Assembly (NCBI RefSeq): GCF_900109705.1
Contig: NZ_FOAI01000013.1
Location: 1-64,000 of the forward strand
From: Roseivivax marinus
Lineage (GTDB): Bacteria > Pseudomonadota > Alphaproteobacteria > Rhodobacterales > Rhodobacteraceae
Direction: 5' to 3'
Length of the DNA: 64,000 nucleotides
The translations under genes and the position numbers were made by a program. The notes under the pieces are model-generated. The model was not told where the DNA came from. It ran no database searches and saw nothing but the letters and a program-made list of their open reading frames with translations. Shown here piece by piece: positions 24,026-33,843 of this stretch; the first letter of the stretch is position 1, and every line of letters starts with the position of its first letter.

Positions 24026-27000
24026 TCAGAGGAACACGAAGTCCTCCACGCCGAGGTCCGCTGCGGAGACGCCGCGCACCTGGATGGTCTGGTCGAGATA
24101 GCTCATCTCCACCCCTGCCACGCCTCCCAGATCGGTATCGGTGATCGAGAGCGCATCGACCCTACCCTGCAGGCCCGTGCCCGGCGCGTTCTGGACGCCC
24201 GAGAGGCGGAAGGTGTCGACCCCGTCCTCGAAGTCGAGCACGAGGTCGACCGCCCCGGCCTCGGCGTCGGTCCACACGAAGACGTCGGCGCCCGCCCCGC
24301 CCTCGAGCGTGTCGTTGCCGTCGCCGCCATTGATGGTGTCGTTTCCGGCACCACCGCGCACCACGTCGTTGCGGCCGCCGCCGGCAAGGAAGTCGCTGCC
24401 GTTCTGACCGAGAACGGTGTCATCGCCCTCGCCGCCGCCGATCGAATCCGACCCACCGCCGCCCGAGATGCGGTCGGTTCCGGTCCCGCCGCCGAGGCTG
24501 TCGTTGCCGGCCTGGCCGTCCACGGTGTCCGAGCCGAAAGACGCGCCCATGGTGTCGTCGCCCGCGCCGCCGCACAGCAGGTCGTCACCGGGACCGCCGG
24601 CGGCCACGTCGTCACCGGTGCCGCCGTCAATCTCATCGTCGCCGAAGCCACCGCCGAGCGTGTCGTTGCCGTCGTCGCCGTTCAGGGTGTCGTTGCCCTC
24701 GCCGCCGCCGATGAAGTCGTTGCCAGTCCCGCCGGAAATGGAATCGTTGCCCGAGGAACCGGCGATGTTGTCGTCGCCGCCACCGCCGAGCAGGACGTCG
24801 TTGCCGCCCTCGCCGAGAACGCCGTCGTCCCCACCCAGACCCTGCAAGGTGTCATTGCCCTCGCCGCCTTCGATCCGGTCGTCCAGCGCACCGCCGACGA
24901 TGGAGTCATTGCCCGATGTAGGTGGTGCGACATCGATGGTGCCGGTCTCTGCCGTCACCGCTTCGGCTCCGCCGAGACCGTCGATGAAGCTAACCTCGGC
25001 CGAGACGCGCCGTCCGATATCCGACTGGCCGAGCGTGTAGCTGCTGCCGGTCGCGCCCGCGATATCCGTCCCGTCCCGCATCCACTGGTAGGAGAAGGGC
25101 CCGAGTCCGTTCGGGTCGCTCAGGTCGCTGGTGTCGAGCGTCAGCGTCTGGCCGTCGCGCTCGGTCCCGACGATCCGCAGTTCGCCGGTAGGCGGCAACT
25201 GCAGCTCGGCGTCGTAGATCGTCGCCTCGCCCCGGACTCCAGCCCCCGAACTCGCGAGAGTGGACGGAAGGCCCGACAGGGACAGCGAGAAAGCTTCGAC
25301 CTCCTCGTTGGCGACACCAGCCAAGGACCGGCACCACGACAGCCGCTTCGGTCTGCCCGGGACGGAAGGTGATCGAACCCGACGTCGCGGTGAAATCGCT
25401 ACCCGCCGTCGCGGTCCCGGCCACGGTTTCGTAGTTGATCGTGGTCGCCGTCTCGAAGGGGCGCGACAACCTGATCTCGAAGACTGCGCCGGTGCTGCCC
25501 GAGGTCGGCTCCTCGACGTCGACGTTCGAGACGACGATCGCGCGGTTCAGACCGACCCCGTCGTCGTCGAGAATGAAGACCGCCTTCTGCAAGGTGGGCG
25601 CTCCGCCGGCCAGCACGGCGCCCGAAGGCTCGTAGAGCTCGAGCGCCACGGACTCGTCGGCCTCGTCGTCCCCATCCCGGTTTGCGCGGATACTGATGGT
25701 CTTGGAGGTTTCGCCCGGCGCGAAGGTCAGCTCGCCCACGGTCGAGGGGAAGTCGGTGTCGACCGTGGCCGAGCGGCCGATCGTGCGGTAGGACACCGTG
25801 ACTTCGTCGTCGGCCGGCTCGGACAGCGTCACCACCCAGTCGAGCATGCCCCCGAAGCCGTAATTCTCCTGGGCATCGCTTCCACGCAGCGACAGGGTCG
25901 GCAGACCGTCCTTGCCGTCGTTGTCGACGATCGTCGCGCGGGCAACCGATCCCCGACCGCCATCGCCCAGCGCCGAGGTCGGCGTGACCACGAGCGAGAA
26001 GAACTTGGTGACCTCCGACGCGGTATCGCCGTTCACCGGCACGTCTACCACCGCCTGTGTCTAGCCCGGTTCGAAGGTCAGCGTTCCCGACCGGGCGGCG
26101 TAGTCCTGCCCAGCCACCGCGCTTTCGTTGCGGGTGGCGTAGTCGAAGTTCAGCGTGGCGGTCGAGGGTCGCGACAGCGTCACCTCGAAACGCGCGATCT
26201 GTGCGCCGCTGTCGCCCTCGATCACCACCGGCTCGGTCACGAACAGCGCCCGGTCGAGGCCGACACCGTCATCGTCCAGGATGATGCCGGTCTCGCGCAG
26301 TACGGGCTTGCCGCCCTCGAACGTCGCGTTCTCGACATCGAAGAACTCGAGGAAGAAGGCTTCGTCGTCCTCGTCCGCGCCGTCCCGCGCCGCGCGGAAT
26401 ACGATTTCCTTGACCGTTTCACCTGGGGCGAAGGTCAGGGTGCCGAGTGTGCGGGTGTAATCGACCTCGCTCGTCGCGGTGGCCGGGAGGGTCCGGTAAT
26501 CGACCGTGACCGCTTCGGTCGAGGTCTGGGACAGGCGCGCAGTAAAGCTGAGGTTCCCGCCGAAGCCGATGTTCTCGCCGATCTTGGTCGGCTCGACCGT
26601 CAGCGTGGGTTGTGCGCCACCGGTGTCGTCATCGAGGATCAGGGCGGTGCCGACGGCGCCGAGCCCGCCGTCCGCCAGAGCGGATGTGGGCGTGACCACC
26701 AGGTTGAAGGCCTCGGACATCTCGGACGCGGTGTCGCCGGACACCCGCACCGGCACGACCGCCGTGGTCTGACCCGGCGCGAACGTGACCGTGCCCGACG
26801 TGGCGGTGTAGTCCTGGCCCGCCCTGGCGCCTGCGTTCTGCGTCTCGTAATCGAAGCTGATCGGGGTGGTCTGCGGACGCGAGATCGAGATCTCGAACAG
26901 CACGGTGGAGGTGCCGCTGTCGCCCTCCAGGACGGTATGGGAGGACACCGAGAGCCCGAGATTGTTGCCCGCGCCGTCATCGTCGAGGACGAAGGCGGTG

Positions 27001-27958
27001 GTCCGCAGCGAATGGCCACCCCCGGCCAGTACGCCGCCCGTCGCATCGAACAGCTCGAACTGCAGCGCCTCGTCCGCTTCGTCGGCGCCGTCGCGCTGCA
27101 CGCGGATGCCTTTTCCGCGGTGCCGGGCACGGTCCGGTAGTCCACCGTCACCGCGTCGTTCGATGGCTCGGACAGGCGCACGGTGAACACAAGCTCGCCG
27201 CCGAACCCGATATTCTCGCCGACGGATTGTCCCTCGAGCGTGATCGTCGGCGCGCCGGTGTCGTCGTCGAGGATGGTTGCAATGCCGGTCGCCCCGATGC
27301 CGCCGTCCGCGATGGTGCCGTCGGTTTCGACCACGAGGCGAAACTGCTCGCTGGTCTCGACGGCGGTATCTCCGCTGACGTCGATCCGGATTTGGCGCGT
27401 GGTCTCGCCCGCGGCGAACCGCACCTGGCCGGAATTGGCGGTGTAATCCGATCCGGCCGTCGCGCTGGCATTCTCGGTACGCCAGTCGAACAGCTTGGTC
27501 GCGCCGTAGGGCTCGGAAATGGTCACGTCGAACACGGCCTGCCGTGTGCCGCCATCCCCCTCGACGATGACCGGCGACGACACGAAGAGCGCCCGGTCGT
27601 TGCCGGTGCCGTCGTCGTCCAGAATGAAGTTCGTGACCTTCAGGGTCTCGGAATTGCCGGAAAGAGTCGCGCCCACCGGGTCGTAGAACTCCATGACCAC
27701 CGACTCGTCCGGCTCTTCGATGCCGTCGCGTGTCGCGCGCACCTCGATGGTCTGGGACAGGACGCCGGGGGCAAAGGTCACCGTGCCCTTGGCATCAGCG
27801 ATATCGCGCTGCGCGTCCGCCGTTCCGGCCAAGAGCCTGTAATCTACGGTGATGGCATCCGTTCCGGCCTCGGAGAGGGACACATCGAAACGAAGGAGCC
27901 CGCCGAACCCGGTATTCTCGACGGCAGACGTGGGCGTGACGGAAATGACGCTGGCCAT
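24026..27958 (-). pseudogene. degenerate long Calx-beta/RTX adhesin gene
   Basis: One former gene of about 3.9 kb, starting at the ATG at 27958 behind GGAG, is now broken in three places. (1) Near 27105-27120 about 20 codons of a Calx-beta domain are missing and the frame changes. (2) At 26061-26063 an amber TAG stands where sibling domains have Gln in F-x-P-G-Q-T. (3) Near 25320 a small indel in V-P-V-L-G-(D)-G-V-A-N-E-E restores the first frame. The intact design was about eight Calx-beta domains in alternating A/B pairs, an Ig-like repeat, then about 20 RTX nonapeptides and the same C-terminal secretion domain as the two neighbouring RTX proteins. The 3' 432-codon piece remains open but lacks an evident start signal. 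Confidence 0.85.
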
Positions 27959-28251
27959 AAAAATCTCCGCGAAACAATAAATGAAAAGTTAACGAATTAT
28001 TGAGGCCACGGAGCCAAAGTCAGTTCAAGGGTCAAAGAAGCTCCGCAATCTTGCCTTTTTGACGCTGGGTAAGGTCGGACGCGTGACTTCGATCACGGTT
28101 TCAACGGACTGGGGCAATCTCTTCGCGCAGAGTGGCGCCCGAAAATTCTTCAAACCTGTCAGTTCGTACCGGTCGGCCGGCGCCCGGCTCGGCCGATCGG
28201 GGCGATTTTCGACGGCAAATCGCTTCACTCAGAACCGGCACGCGGGATGCA
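27959..28251. other. AT-richer leader region upstream of the Calx-beta gene
   Basis: Just upstream of the degenerate Calx-beta gene (27959-28005) the sequence is AT-rich (AATAATTCGTTAACTTTTCATTTATTG on its coding strand would suit a promoter). The rest, up to the GMC terminator, shows no convincing gene. Confidence 0.35.
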
Positions 28252-28278
28252 GAAAACCCCGCCGGTGTCCCGGCGGGG
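28252..28278 (-). terminator. intrinsic terminator of the GMC oxidoreductase operon
   Basis: On the minus strand CCCCGCCGG-GACA-CCGGCGGGG is followed by TTTTC, 28 bases after the GMC gene stop. The 9-bp perfect GC stem makes this a confident terminator. Confidence 0.9.
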
Positions 28279-28306
28279 CGTGGTGTACGGGGCTGCTGCG
28301 ACCGCG

Positions 28307-29875
28307 TCACAGGTTGCCGCGGTTGAGCTCCCCGGCGATGTGCTCGGCCTGCCGGATCGCCAGCGCGACGATCGTCAGGGTCGGGTTCTCGGCGGCGCCC
28401 GTCGTGAACTGCGAGCCGTCCGAGACGTATAGGTTCGGCACGTCGTGGGCGCGGCCATTGGCGTTCACAACTCCGTCCTCGGGCCGCTCGGACATGCGGT
28501 TGGTGCCGAGGTTGTGGGTCGAAGGATAGGGCGGCGTCGGCATCGTCCGCGTGGCGCCCATCGCGTCGTAGATCGCCATGCCCTGCTGGTAGGCGTGATT
28601 GCGCATGGCGGTGTCGTTGGGGTGGTCGGTGAAGTTCACGTTGGCGACCTTCAGGCCGAAGCCGTCCTCGGCATCCGACAGGGTGACGCGGTTGGCCTCC
28701 TGCGGCATGTCCTCGCCCACGATCCACATGCCGGCCATGTTCTCGTAGGAATCGAGCGCCGTGGTGAACGACCGCCCCCACGAGCCCGGATCGAGGAACG
28801 CCGCCATGAACGGCAGGCCCAGCGACAGGGTCTCGAGCTCGTAGCCGCCGACGAAACCGCGCGACGGATCGTGCTTGGCTTCGTCCTGGATGATCCCGGC
28901 CATGGTGGTGCCGCGATACATGTGCACCGGCTGTTCGAAGATGCCGTAGACCGACCCGGTGGTGTGACGCATGTAGTTGCGGCCCACCTGCCCCGAGGAG
29001 TTCGCGAGACCGTCGGGGAACATGGACGAGCTGGAGTTCAGCAGGAGCCGCGGGCTTTCGAACGAGTTGCCGGCCACGCAGACCACGCGGGCCTTCTGCA
29101 TCTGCAGGTCGCCGTTCTCGTCGAAATACTCCACACCGGTCACCCGGCCCGCGTCGTCGTGCAGGATGCGCGCGGCATGGGCCTTGGTGCGAACCTCGAG
29201 ATTGCCCGTGGCCTCGCCGGCGGGGATGTCGGTGTAGGCCGCCGACCACTTGGCCCCCCACTTGCAGCCCTGGAAACAGAAGCCGGTCTGCTGGCAGGCC
29301 ATCCGTCCGTCCCGCTCGACCGAGTTGATCGCCATGCGGCCGGTATGGACCTCCTTGTAGCCGATCTTCTTCGCGCCGGCTTCGAACACCTTGTAGTTGT
29401 TGCTTCCAGGCAGTCCGGGAATGTCGTTGGTGCGGGTCACGCCCAGCTTCTTCTCGGCGCGGTCGTAGAAGGGCGCCATCTCGGTGCCGTCTATCGGCCA
29501 GTCGAGCAGGTTCGCGCCCTCGACCTCGCCATAGGTCGTGCGGGCCTTCCACTCATGGTCCTGAAAGCGCAGCGATGCGCCGGCCCAGTGGGTGGACGTG
29601 CCGCCCACCGCCTTCACGATCCACGCGGGCAGGTTCGGGAAGTCCTCGCTCACCCGCCATTCGCCGGAGGTGGTGCGGGTGTCGGTCCAGGCCAACTGGC
29701 CGAAGCTGTCCCACTCGTCGTTGATGTAGTCCTCGGGCAGGTAGCGCCCGCCTGCCTCCAGCGCGACCACCGAGATGCCTTTCTGGGCAAGCTCGTTGGC
29801 CAGGACGCCGCCGCCGGCGCCGGTGCCGATGATGACGACGACGCTGTCGTCGTTCATGTCGAAAGGTGCAGCCAT
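28307..29875 (-). CDS. GMC family oxidoreductase (gluconate/sugar dehydrogenase large subunit type)
   Basis: This 522-residue flavoprotein has the FAD-binding loop I-G-T-G-A-G-G-G at about 16-23 with E-A-G-G further on, a G-G-T-S-x-H-W-A-G segment near 90 typical of GMC enzymes, and the C-terminal active-site region H-N-L-G-T-N-R-M-S and T-G-A-A-E-N-P-T-L-T-I. It belongs to the branch paired with a gluconate 2-dehydrogenase subunit 3 protein, which is the next gene upstream, 19 bases away. It oxidises a polyol or sugar alcohol. It lacks its own signal peptide and is probably exported with the Tat-tagged partner. No cytochrome c subunit gene is adjacent. Confidence 0.88.
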   Translation of the reverse strand: MAAPFDMNDDSVVVIIGTGAGGGVLANELAQKGISVVALEAGGRYLPEDYINDEWDSFGQLAWTDTRTTSGEWRVSEDFPNLPAWIVKAVGGTSTHWAGASLRFQDHEWKARTTYGEVEGANLLDWPIDGTEMAPFYDRAEKKLGVTRTNDIPGLPGSNNYKVFEAGAKKIGYKEVHTGRMAINSVERDGRMACQQTGFCFQGCKWGAKWSAAYTDIPAGEATGNLEVRTKAHAARILHDDAGRVTGVEYFDENGDLQMQKARVVCVAGNSFESPRLLLNSSSSMFPDGLANSSGQVGRNYMRHTTGSVYGIFEQPVHMYRGTTMAGIIQDEAKHDPSRGFVGGYELETLSLGLPFMAAFLDPGSWGRSFTTALDSYENMAGMWIVGEDMPQEANRVTLSDAEDGFGLKVANVNFTDHPNDTAMRNHAYQQGMAIYDAMGATRTMPTPPYPSTHNLGTNRMSERPEDGVVNANGRAHDVPNLYVSDGSQFTTGAAENPTLTIVALAIRQAEHIAGELNRGNL

Positions 29876-29894
29876 TGTTCGGTCCTCCCCTGCC

Positions 29895-30419
29895 TCAGAT
29901 CCACGAGATGTCGTCGAAGCCGCGGTAGAGATAACCGCCCTTCGAGTACGACTCGCCCTCGTAGCCGAAGATCGGCCACACCTCTTTCTGGTTGTAGAGG
30001 CCGGTCACGAGGCCACCGCGGATGCGCTGGAAGAAGTCCGTCCCCTCGATCTCGCGCAGGATGGCGACGCGGTCGTCTTCCCAGCCGGCGTCGAGATACG
30101 TGCCGAAGCCTTTCTGCGACGCGGTGTCGTTCAGCATGTCGATCCCCGCCTGCACGAAGTCGACCTCCTGCGGGACGTCGTAGCCTTTGACGGCGGCCGC
30201 GTAATACTGGTCGCCGACCTTGTCGTGGGGGTAGATGTCGCGCGCCATCTGGATCAGCGTCGCCATCGTTTCGGGCTTGAGCGCGTCCATCTCGGTCGCC
30301 CAGGCCGCGTCCCGGCCGGCCACGAAGCCCGTGCCGATCACGAAGCTCGCCCCCGCCGCGGCACCGCGCGTCAGAAGCTGGCGCCGGGTCAGCGCCTTCA
30401 GAGACATGGTCTCCGTCAT
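29895..30419 (-). CDS. gluconate 2-dehydrogenase subunit 3-like protein, Tat-exported
   Basis: This 174-residue small subunit has a Tat signal: T-R-R-Q-L-L-T-R-G followed by A-A-A-G-A-S-F-V-I-G and a cleavage-like A-W-A-T near residue 41. The mature part has M-A-R-D-I-Y-P-H-D near 70, a helical bundle, and the typical ending W-P-x-F-G-Y-E-G-x-S-Y-S-K-G-G-Y. In this family the small subunit carries the folded catalytic GMC subunit through the Tat pathway. GGAGGAGGACCCC before the ATG at 30419 supports the start. It is the first gene of the two-gene operon. Confidence 0.88.
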   Translation of the reverse strand: MTETMSLKALTRRQLLTRGAAAGASFVIGTGFVAGRDAAWATEMDALKPETMATLIQMARDIYPHDKVGDQYYAAAVKGYDVPQEVDFVQAGIDMLNDTASQKGFGTYLDAGWEDDRVAILREIEGTDFFQRIRGGLVTGLYNQKEVWPIFGYEGESYSKGGYLYRGFDDISWI

Positions 30420-30484
30420 GGGGTCCTCCTCCCTATTTTGTGCGCCCGGATCGCGGCTCCGGACGGGCCGTCGTCAAAGTCGTG

Positions 30485-30880
30485 TCACTTGAAGCGCCCG
30501 CTCCTCTCGAGCACCTCGATCTCGTAGCCGTCAGGGTCGGCCACGAAGAAGAAGCGGCCCACGAGCTTCCCGTCGGGCGCGAATTCCACGAGCTTGCGGG
30601 GGGACAGGCCCTCGGCCTCGAACCGGGCATGTTCGGCGTCGAGGTCCTCGACCGAAACGGCAAGGTGGCCGTAGCCGTCGCCCAGGTCGTAGGGCTCGGT
30701 CCGGCCCTTGTTGACCGTGAACTCAACTTCGAAGTCGGACTCCGCGTTCGACATGTAGACGAGCGTGAAGTTCTCGAAGTCGAGCCGGTCCGCGATTTCG
30801 AGCCCGAAGGCCTTGCGGTAGAACTCGACCGAGCGGTCCTCGTCCAGGACCCGGATCATGCTGTGGATGGCCTTGGCCAT
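30485..30880 (-). CDS. gloA: lactoylglutathione lyase (glyoxalase I), VOC family
   Basis: This 131-residue VOC protein has the metal ligand set of glyoxalase I: His6 (I-H-S-M-I-R-V), a Glu in F-E-V-E-F-T (about 52), His72 in Y-G-H-L-A-V-S-V and a Glu in Y-E-I-E-V-L-E near 122. It converts the methylglyoxal-glutathione hemithioacetal to S-lactoylglutathione in the cytoplasm. R-S-V-E-F-Y-R-K-A-F-G-L near the N-terminus is standard for GloA. AGGAGGG precedes the ATG. It is a single gene between the dehydrogenase operon and the ribbon-helix-helix gene. Confidence 0.85.
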   Translation of the reverse strand: MAKAIHSMIRVLDEDRSVEFYRKAFGLEIADRLDFENFTLVYMSNAESDFEVEFTVNKGRTEPYDLGDGYGHLAVSVEDLDAEHARFEAEGLSPRKLVEFAPDGKLVGRFFFVADPDGYEIEVLERSGRFK

Positions 30881-30978
30881 GCGCCCTCCTGTGAGTTGTG
30901 TCGCTCACAGGATACGCCGGGACGGGGCGGTCGCGGGTAGTAGCGCGATACTACACCGTCATCGCCAAAGGTCGTAGA

Positions 30979-31266
30979 TCACTCGGCCGCCATCAGCGGC
31001 TCGGGCGCGCGCTGGCCGAGATAGATCAGGCAGGTGGTGCGCAGCAGGGACGAGAAGTTCTCGGGCTCACCCTTGAGGGTAAGCACCTCGTCGTGCAGCG
31101 TGGACAGGAAGGCCGGCGTCGACACGCCCTCACCCGCAGCAATCTCGTCAAGCGTGGCCCAGAAGGCGTTCTCGAGCCGGATGCTGGTGCTGAGGCCGTT
31201 GAGGCGCAGCCGCCGCGTGGTCGAGCTGTAGCGGTCGGGGTCCTGTCCTGCGAAGACCTGGCACAT
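30979..31266 (-). CDS. ribbon-helix-helix domain protein
   Basis: This 95-residue protein starts at the ATG at 31266 because GGGAGGG lies seven bases upstream; further codons exist upstream but lack a signal. Residues about 16-60 (R-R-L-R-L-N-G-L-S-T-S-I-R-L-E-N-A-F-W-A-T-L-D-E-I-A) fit a ribbon-helix-helix fold with strand R-L-x-L-x-G and R-L-E-x-x-F-W. Members of this alphaproteobacterial family are annotated as RHH proteins of unknown target. DNA binding is inferred. It is monocistronic. Confidence 0.75.
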   Translation of the reverse strand: MCQVFAGQDPDRYSSTTRRLRLNGLSTSIRLENAFWATLDEIAAGEGVSTPAFLSTLHDEVLTLKGEPENFSSLLRTTCLIYLGQRAPEPLMAAE

Positions 31267-31422
31267 ATCGATCCCTCCCTTGGGGCCGCGTCGCCTGAAC
31301 GGGCCGATCATCGATTTGCTGGGTCGCACGATCATGGCACCGCCGCCCGAAGCTGTCAAAGCGCGAGCGGCCCGGTCGCCGGAACGTGAGGCGGCGTCCG
31401 ACGCGACGGACGGTGCGGTCCG

Positions 31423-33843
31423 TCAGTCGTCCCGGGCCTTTTCGAGCGCCTGTTCGAGCCGCTCCACCCGGTCCTCCGAGATGCCCACGGCGGCCGGGAT
31501 GTCTGCCACGCTCCAGTCCCGTTCGCGCGCGGAGGAAATGTCGAAGGCCTGCGCGCTATCGAGGCGCGCCAGCTCCTTCCACGACACCGGCACCGCGACC
31601 GGCGCACCGGGCCGCGCGCGCAGAGAGAACGGCGCGATGGCGGTCGCGCCGCGTTCGTTGCGCAACCAGTCGATGAAGATGCGGCCCTTGCGCTTTGCCT
31701 TGGACATCTGCGCCACGTAGCGGTCCGGAGCGCGGGTCGCCATCAGGGTCGCCACGAGCCGCGAGAACAGCTTGACCGTATCCCACCCGGCGCTGCGCCT
31801 GAGCGGCACGACGACATGTACGCCCTTGCCCCCGGTCAGAAGCGGCCACGACGGCAGGCCGAGGTCGTCCAGAACCTCGCGCATCTCCGCCGCCGCGTCG
31901 CGCACCTCGTCGAAGCCCAACCCCTCGTCGGGGTCGAGATCGAAGACCATGCGATCGGGCCGCTCCAGCCGGTCTCGGCGGCTGCCCCAGATGTGCAGCT
32001 CCAATGCCCCCATCTGCGCCGCGCCGACGAGACCGGCAGCATCCATCACGTACATGTAGTCGGCGCGGTCGCCGTCGGATTCCTCGATCTCCATCCGCTC
32101 GATCGCGTAGGGGAAGCCCTTGCCCGCATGCTTCTGAAAGAACCGCTCACCCTCCAGACCTTCCGGCAGCCGCACCAGCGACAGCGGACGGTCGGCCGCC
32201 GTTTCGAGAATCCGGTCGGCCATGTCCTCGTAGTAGCGCGCGACGTCGAGCTTGGTGCAGCCCGCGCCGGGAAAGACCTCGCGGTCGGGCGACGAGACCG
32301 AGATCCCCGCCACGTCGATACGCTTGTCGCCATCGCTCATTCGATCCTCCTCCAGCCGGACACTGCCCGCCGGCTTGTCCTCGCGCCGGCCCTCGTGAAC
32401 GGCGTGGCGCAGATGGCCGTCGTCGGTGCGCTCGGAATAGCTCACCTCCACCACGATGCGCGGGGTGACCCAGTGCACGCCCCGGGCCTCGCTGCGCGGC
32501 ACCTCGGCCGGCGGGGTCTTGCGCGCGAGGGGGCGCATCGCGCTGGCATAGTCGTCCATCTGGTCGCCGTCGAAGCCGGTGCCGACCTTGCCCACGTAGC
32601 ACCAGCCTTCGCCGTCGCGCGCGCCAAGGGCGAGGGACGCGAAGGGACGGCCCTTCTTGTCGCTCTCCTGCCAGCCCAGCACGACGAACTCGTCGCGGCG
32701 GGTGCACTTGATCTTGCGCCAGGCTTTCGTGCGGGTGCCGCGATAGGGAGCATCGGTGCGTTTGGCGACGAGACCCTCGCCCCCGGCCGCGCAGACCCGT
32801 TCAAGGACCTCGTCCGCGTCCTCCTCGATCACGGGGGATAGCTGAACCGGCCCGAGCAGCGGCACCGGGGCGAACATCTCCTCGAGAGCGTCGCGGCGTT
32901 CATGCAGCGGCTTGCCGGTCAGGTCGGTACCATCGCGCGAGAGCACGTCGAAACCGTAGAACCGGAACGGCCCGCCTGCCGAAAGCGCCTTCTGCAGGGA
33001 GGAAAAGCCGTCGAGGCCTGCCCCCGCCACGATCTCTCCGTCCAGCAGCGCGGAGCCGCAGTCGATCTCGGCGAAAGCGGGAAGCAGGCTCTCGAACCGG
33101 TCGGTCCAGTCCTTGCCGTTTCGGGTGAAGATGCGCGGGCCGCCCTGCCCCAGCGCCACCAGCGCGCGGTAGCCATCGAATTTCAGCTCGTGCCACCAGC
33201 CGTCGCCGTCCGGACTTTCGTCAACCAGAGTGGCGAGCTGCGGCTTCGACGATTTCGGACGGGCGCCCTCGTGCGCGTCGACCGCCTGGGCGTCCGAGGC
33301 GATCTCGCGCATGGTGCGTTGCGTCGCAACGCTACGCCGGTAGCGCCGCACCGGCTCGCGCGCGCCCGCGGCATCATCGTCGCTCTTGATGAGCAGCCAG
33401 TTTTCGCGCTTCTCTTTCGTTTTCATCCGCACGAGGTGCCAGTCGCCGGACAGGCGCGCCCCGTGAAGGCGCATCTCGAGATGCCCCTTCTTCAGCGCCT
33501 TCTCGACCGGGATCAGCGGTTCCCAGTGACCGATGTCCCACAACATCACGGTGCCTGCGCCGTAGTTGCCCTTGGGAATGGTCCCCTCGAAATCGACGTA
33601 GGACAGCGGGTGGTCCTCGGTGCGCACCGCCAGTCTCTTTTCCGAGGTTTGGAAGGACGGCCCCTTGGTGACTGCCCAGCTCAGCAACACGCCGTCCCAT
33701 TCGAGACGCAGATCGAAATGCGTGGCCGTGGCGTCGTGCTTCTGGATCGAGTAACGCGGCGCGAGGTGGGCGGCGCCCCCGTCCCGCGGCTCGGGCGTCC
33801 GGTCGAAGTCGCGCTTCTCGATATAGCGGTAGAGCCGGTCCAT
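31423..33843 (-). CDS. ligD: multifunctional DNA ligase D (NHEJ)
   Basis: This 806-residue protein carries the three LigD activities in the order phosphoesterase - ligase - polymerase. The phosphoesterase has H-F-D-L-R-L-E-W-D-G at 42-51. The ligase has E-L-K-F-D-G-Y-R-A at 219-227, where Lys221 is adenylated, and a later E-G-L-V-A-K-R. The primase-polymerase domain has F-D-L-D-P near 630 and G-G-K-G-V-H-V-V-V-P. It repairs double-strand breaks by end joining with Ku. Its ATG shares a base with the ku stop codon (TAATG), giving tight coupling to ku. Confidence 0.95.
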   Translation of the reverse strand: MDRLYRYIEKRDFDRTPEPRDGGAAHLAPRYSIQKHDATATHFDLRLEWDGVLLSWAVTKGPSFQTSEKRLAVRTEDHPLSYVDFEGTIPKGNYGAGTVMLWDIGHWEPLIPVEKALKKGHLEMRLHGARLSGDWHLVRMKTKEKRENWLLIKSDDDAAGAREPVRRYRRSVATQRTMREIASDAQAVDAHEGARPKSSKPQLATLVDESPDGDGWWHELKFDGYRALVALGQGGPRIFTRNGKDWTDRFESLLPAFAEIDCGSALLDGEIVAGAGLDGFSSLQKALSAGGPFRFYGFDVLSRDGTDLTGKPLHERRDALEEMFAPVPLLGPVQLSPVIEEDADEVLERVCAAGGEGLVAKRTDAPYRGTRTKAWRKIKCTRRDEFVVLGWQESDKKGRPFASLALGARDGEGWCYVGKVGTGFDGDQMDDYASAMRPLARKTPPAEVPRSEARGVHWVTPRIVVEVSYSERTDDGHLRHAVHEGRREDKPAGSVRLEEDRMSDGDKRIDVAGISVSSPDREVFPGAGCTKLDVARYYEDMADRILETAADRPLSLVRLPEGLEGERFFQKHAGKGFPYAIERMEIEESDGDRADYMYVMDAAGLVGAAQMGALELHIWGSRRDRLERPDRMVFDLDPDEGLGFDEVRDAAAEMREVLDDLGLPSWPLLTGGKGVHVVVPLRRSAGWDTVKLFSRLVATLMATRAPDRYVAQMSKAKRKGRIFIDWLRNERGATAIAPFSLRARPGAPVAVPVSWKELARLDSAQAFDISSARERDWSVADIPAAVGISEDRVERLEQALEKARDD

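Noticed and set aside
25310-25330. Programmed frameshift in the Calx-beta gene
   Set aside because: There is no slippery heptamer or downstream structure, and the same gene has an amber codon and a deletion, so decay is simpler.
24990-27101. Separate Calx-beta genes starting at 26051 and 27101
   Set aside because: Neither internal Met follows a ribosome binding site, and both frames continue domains begun upstream; they are pieces of one broken gene.
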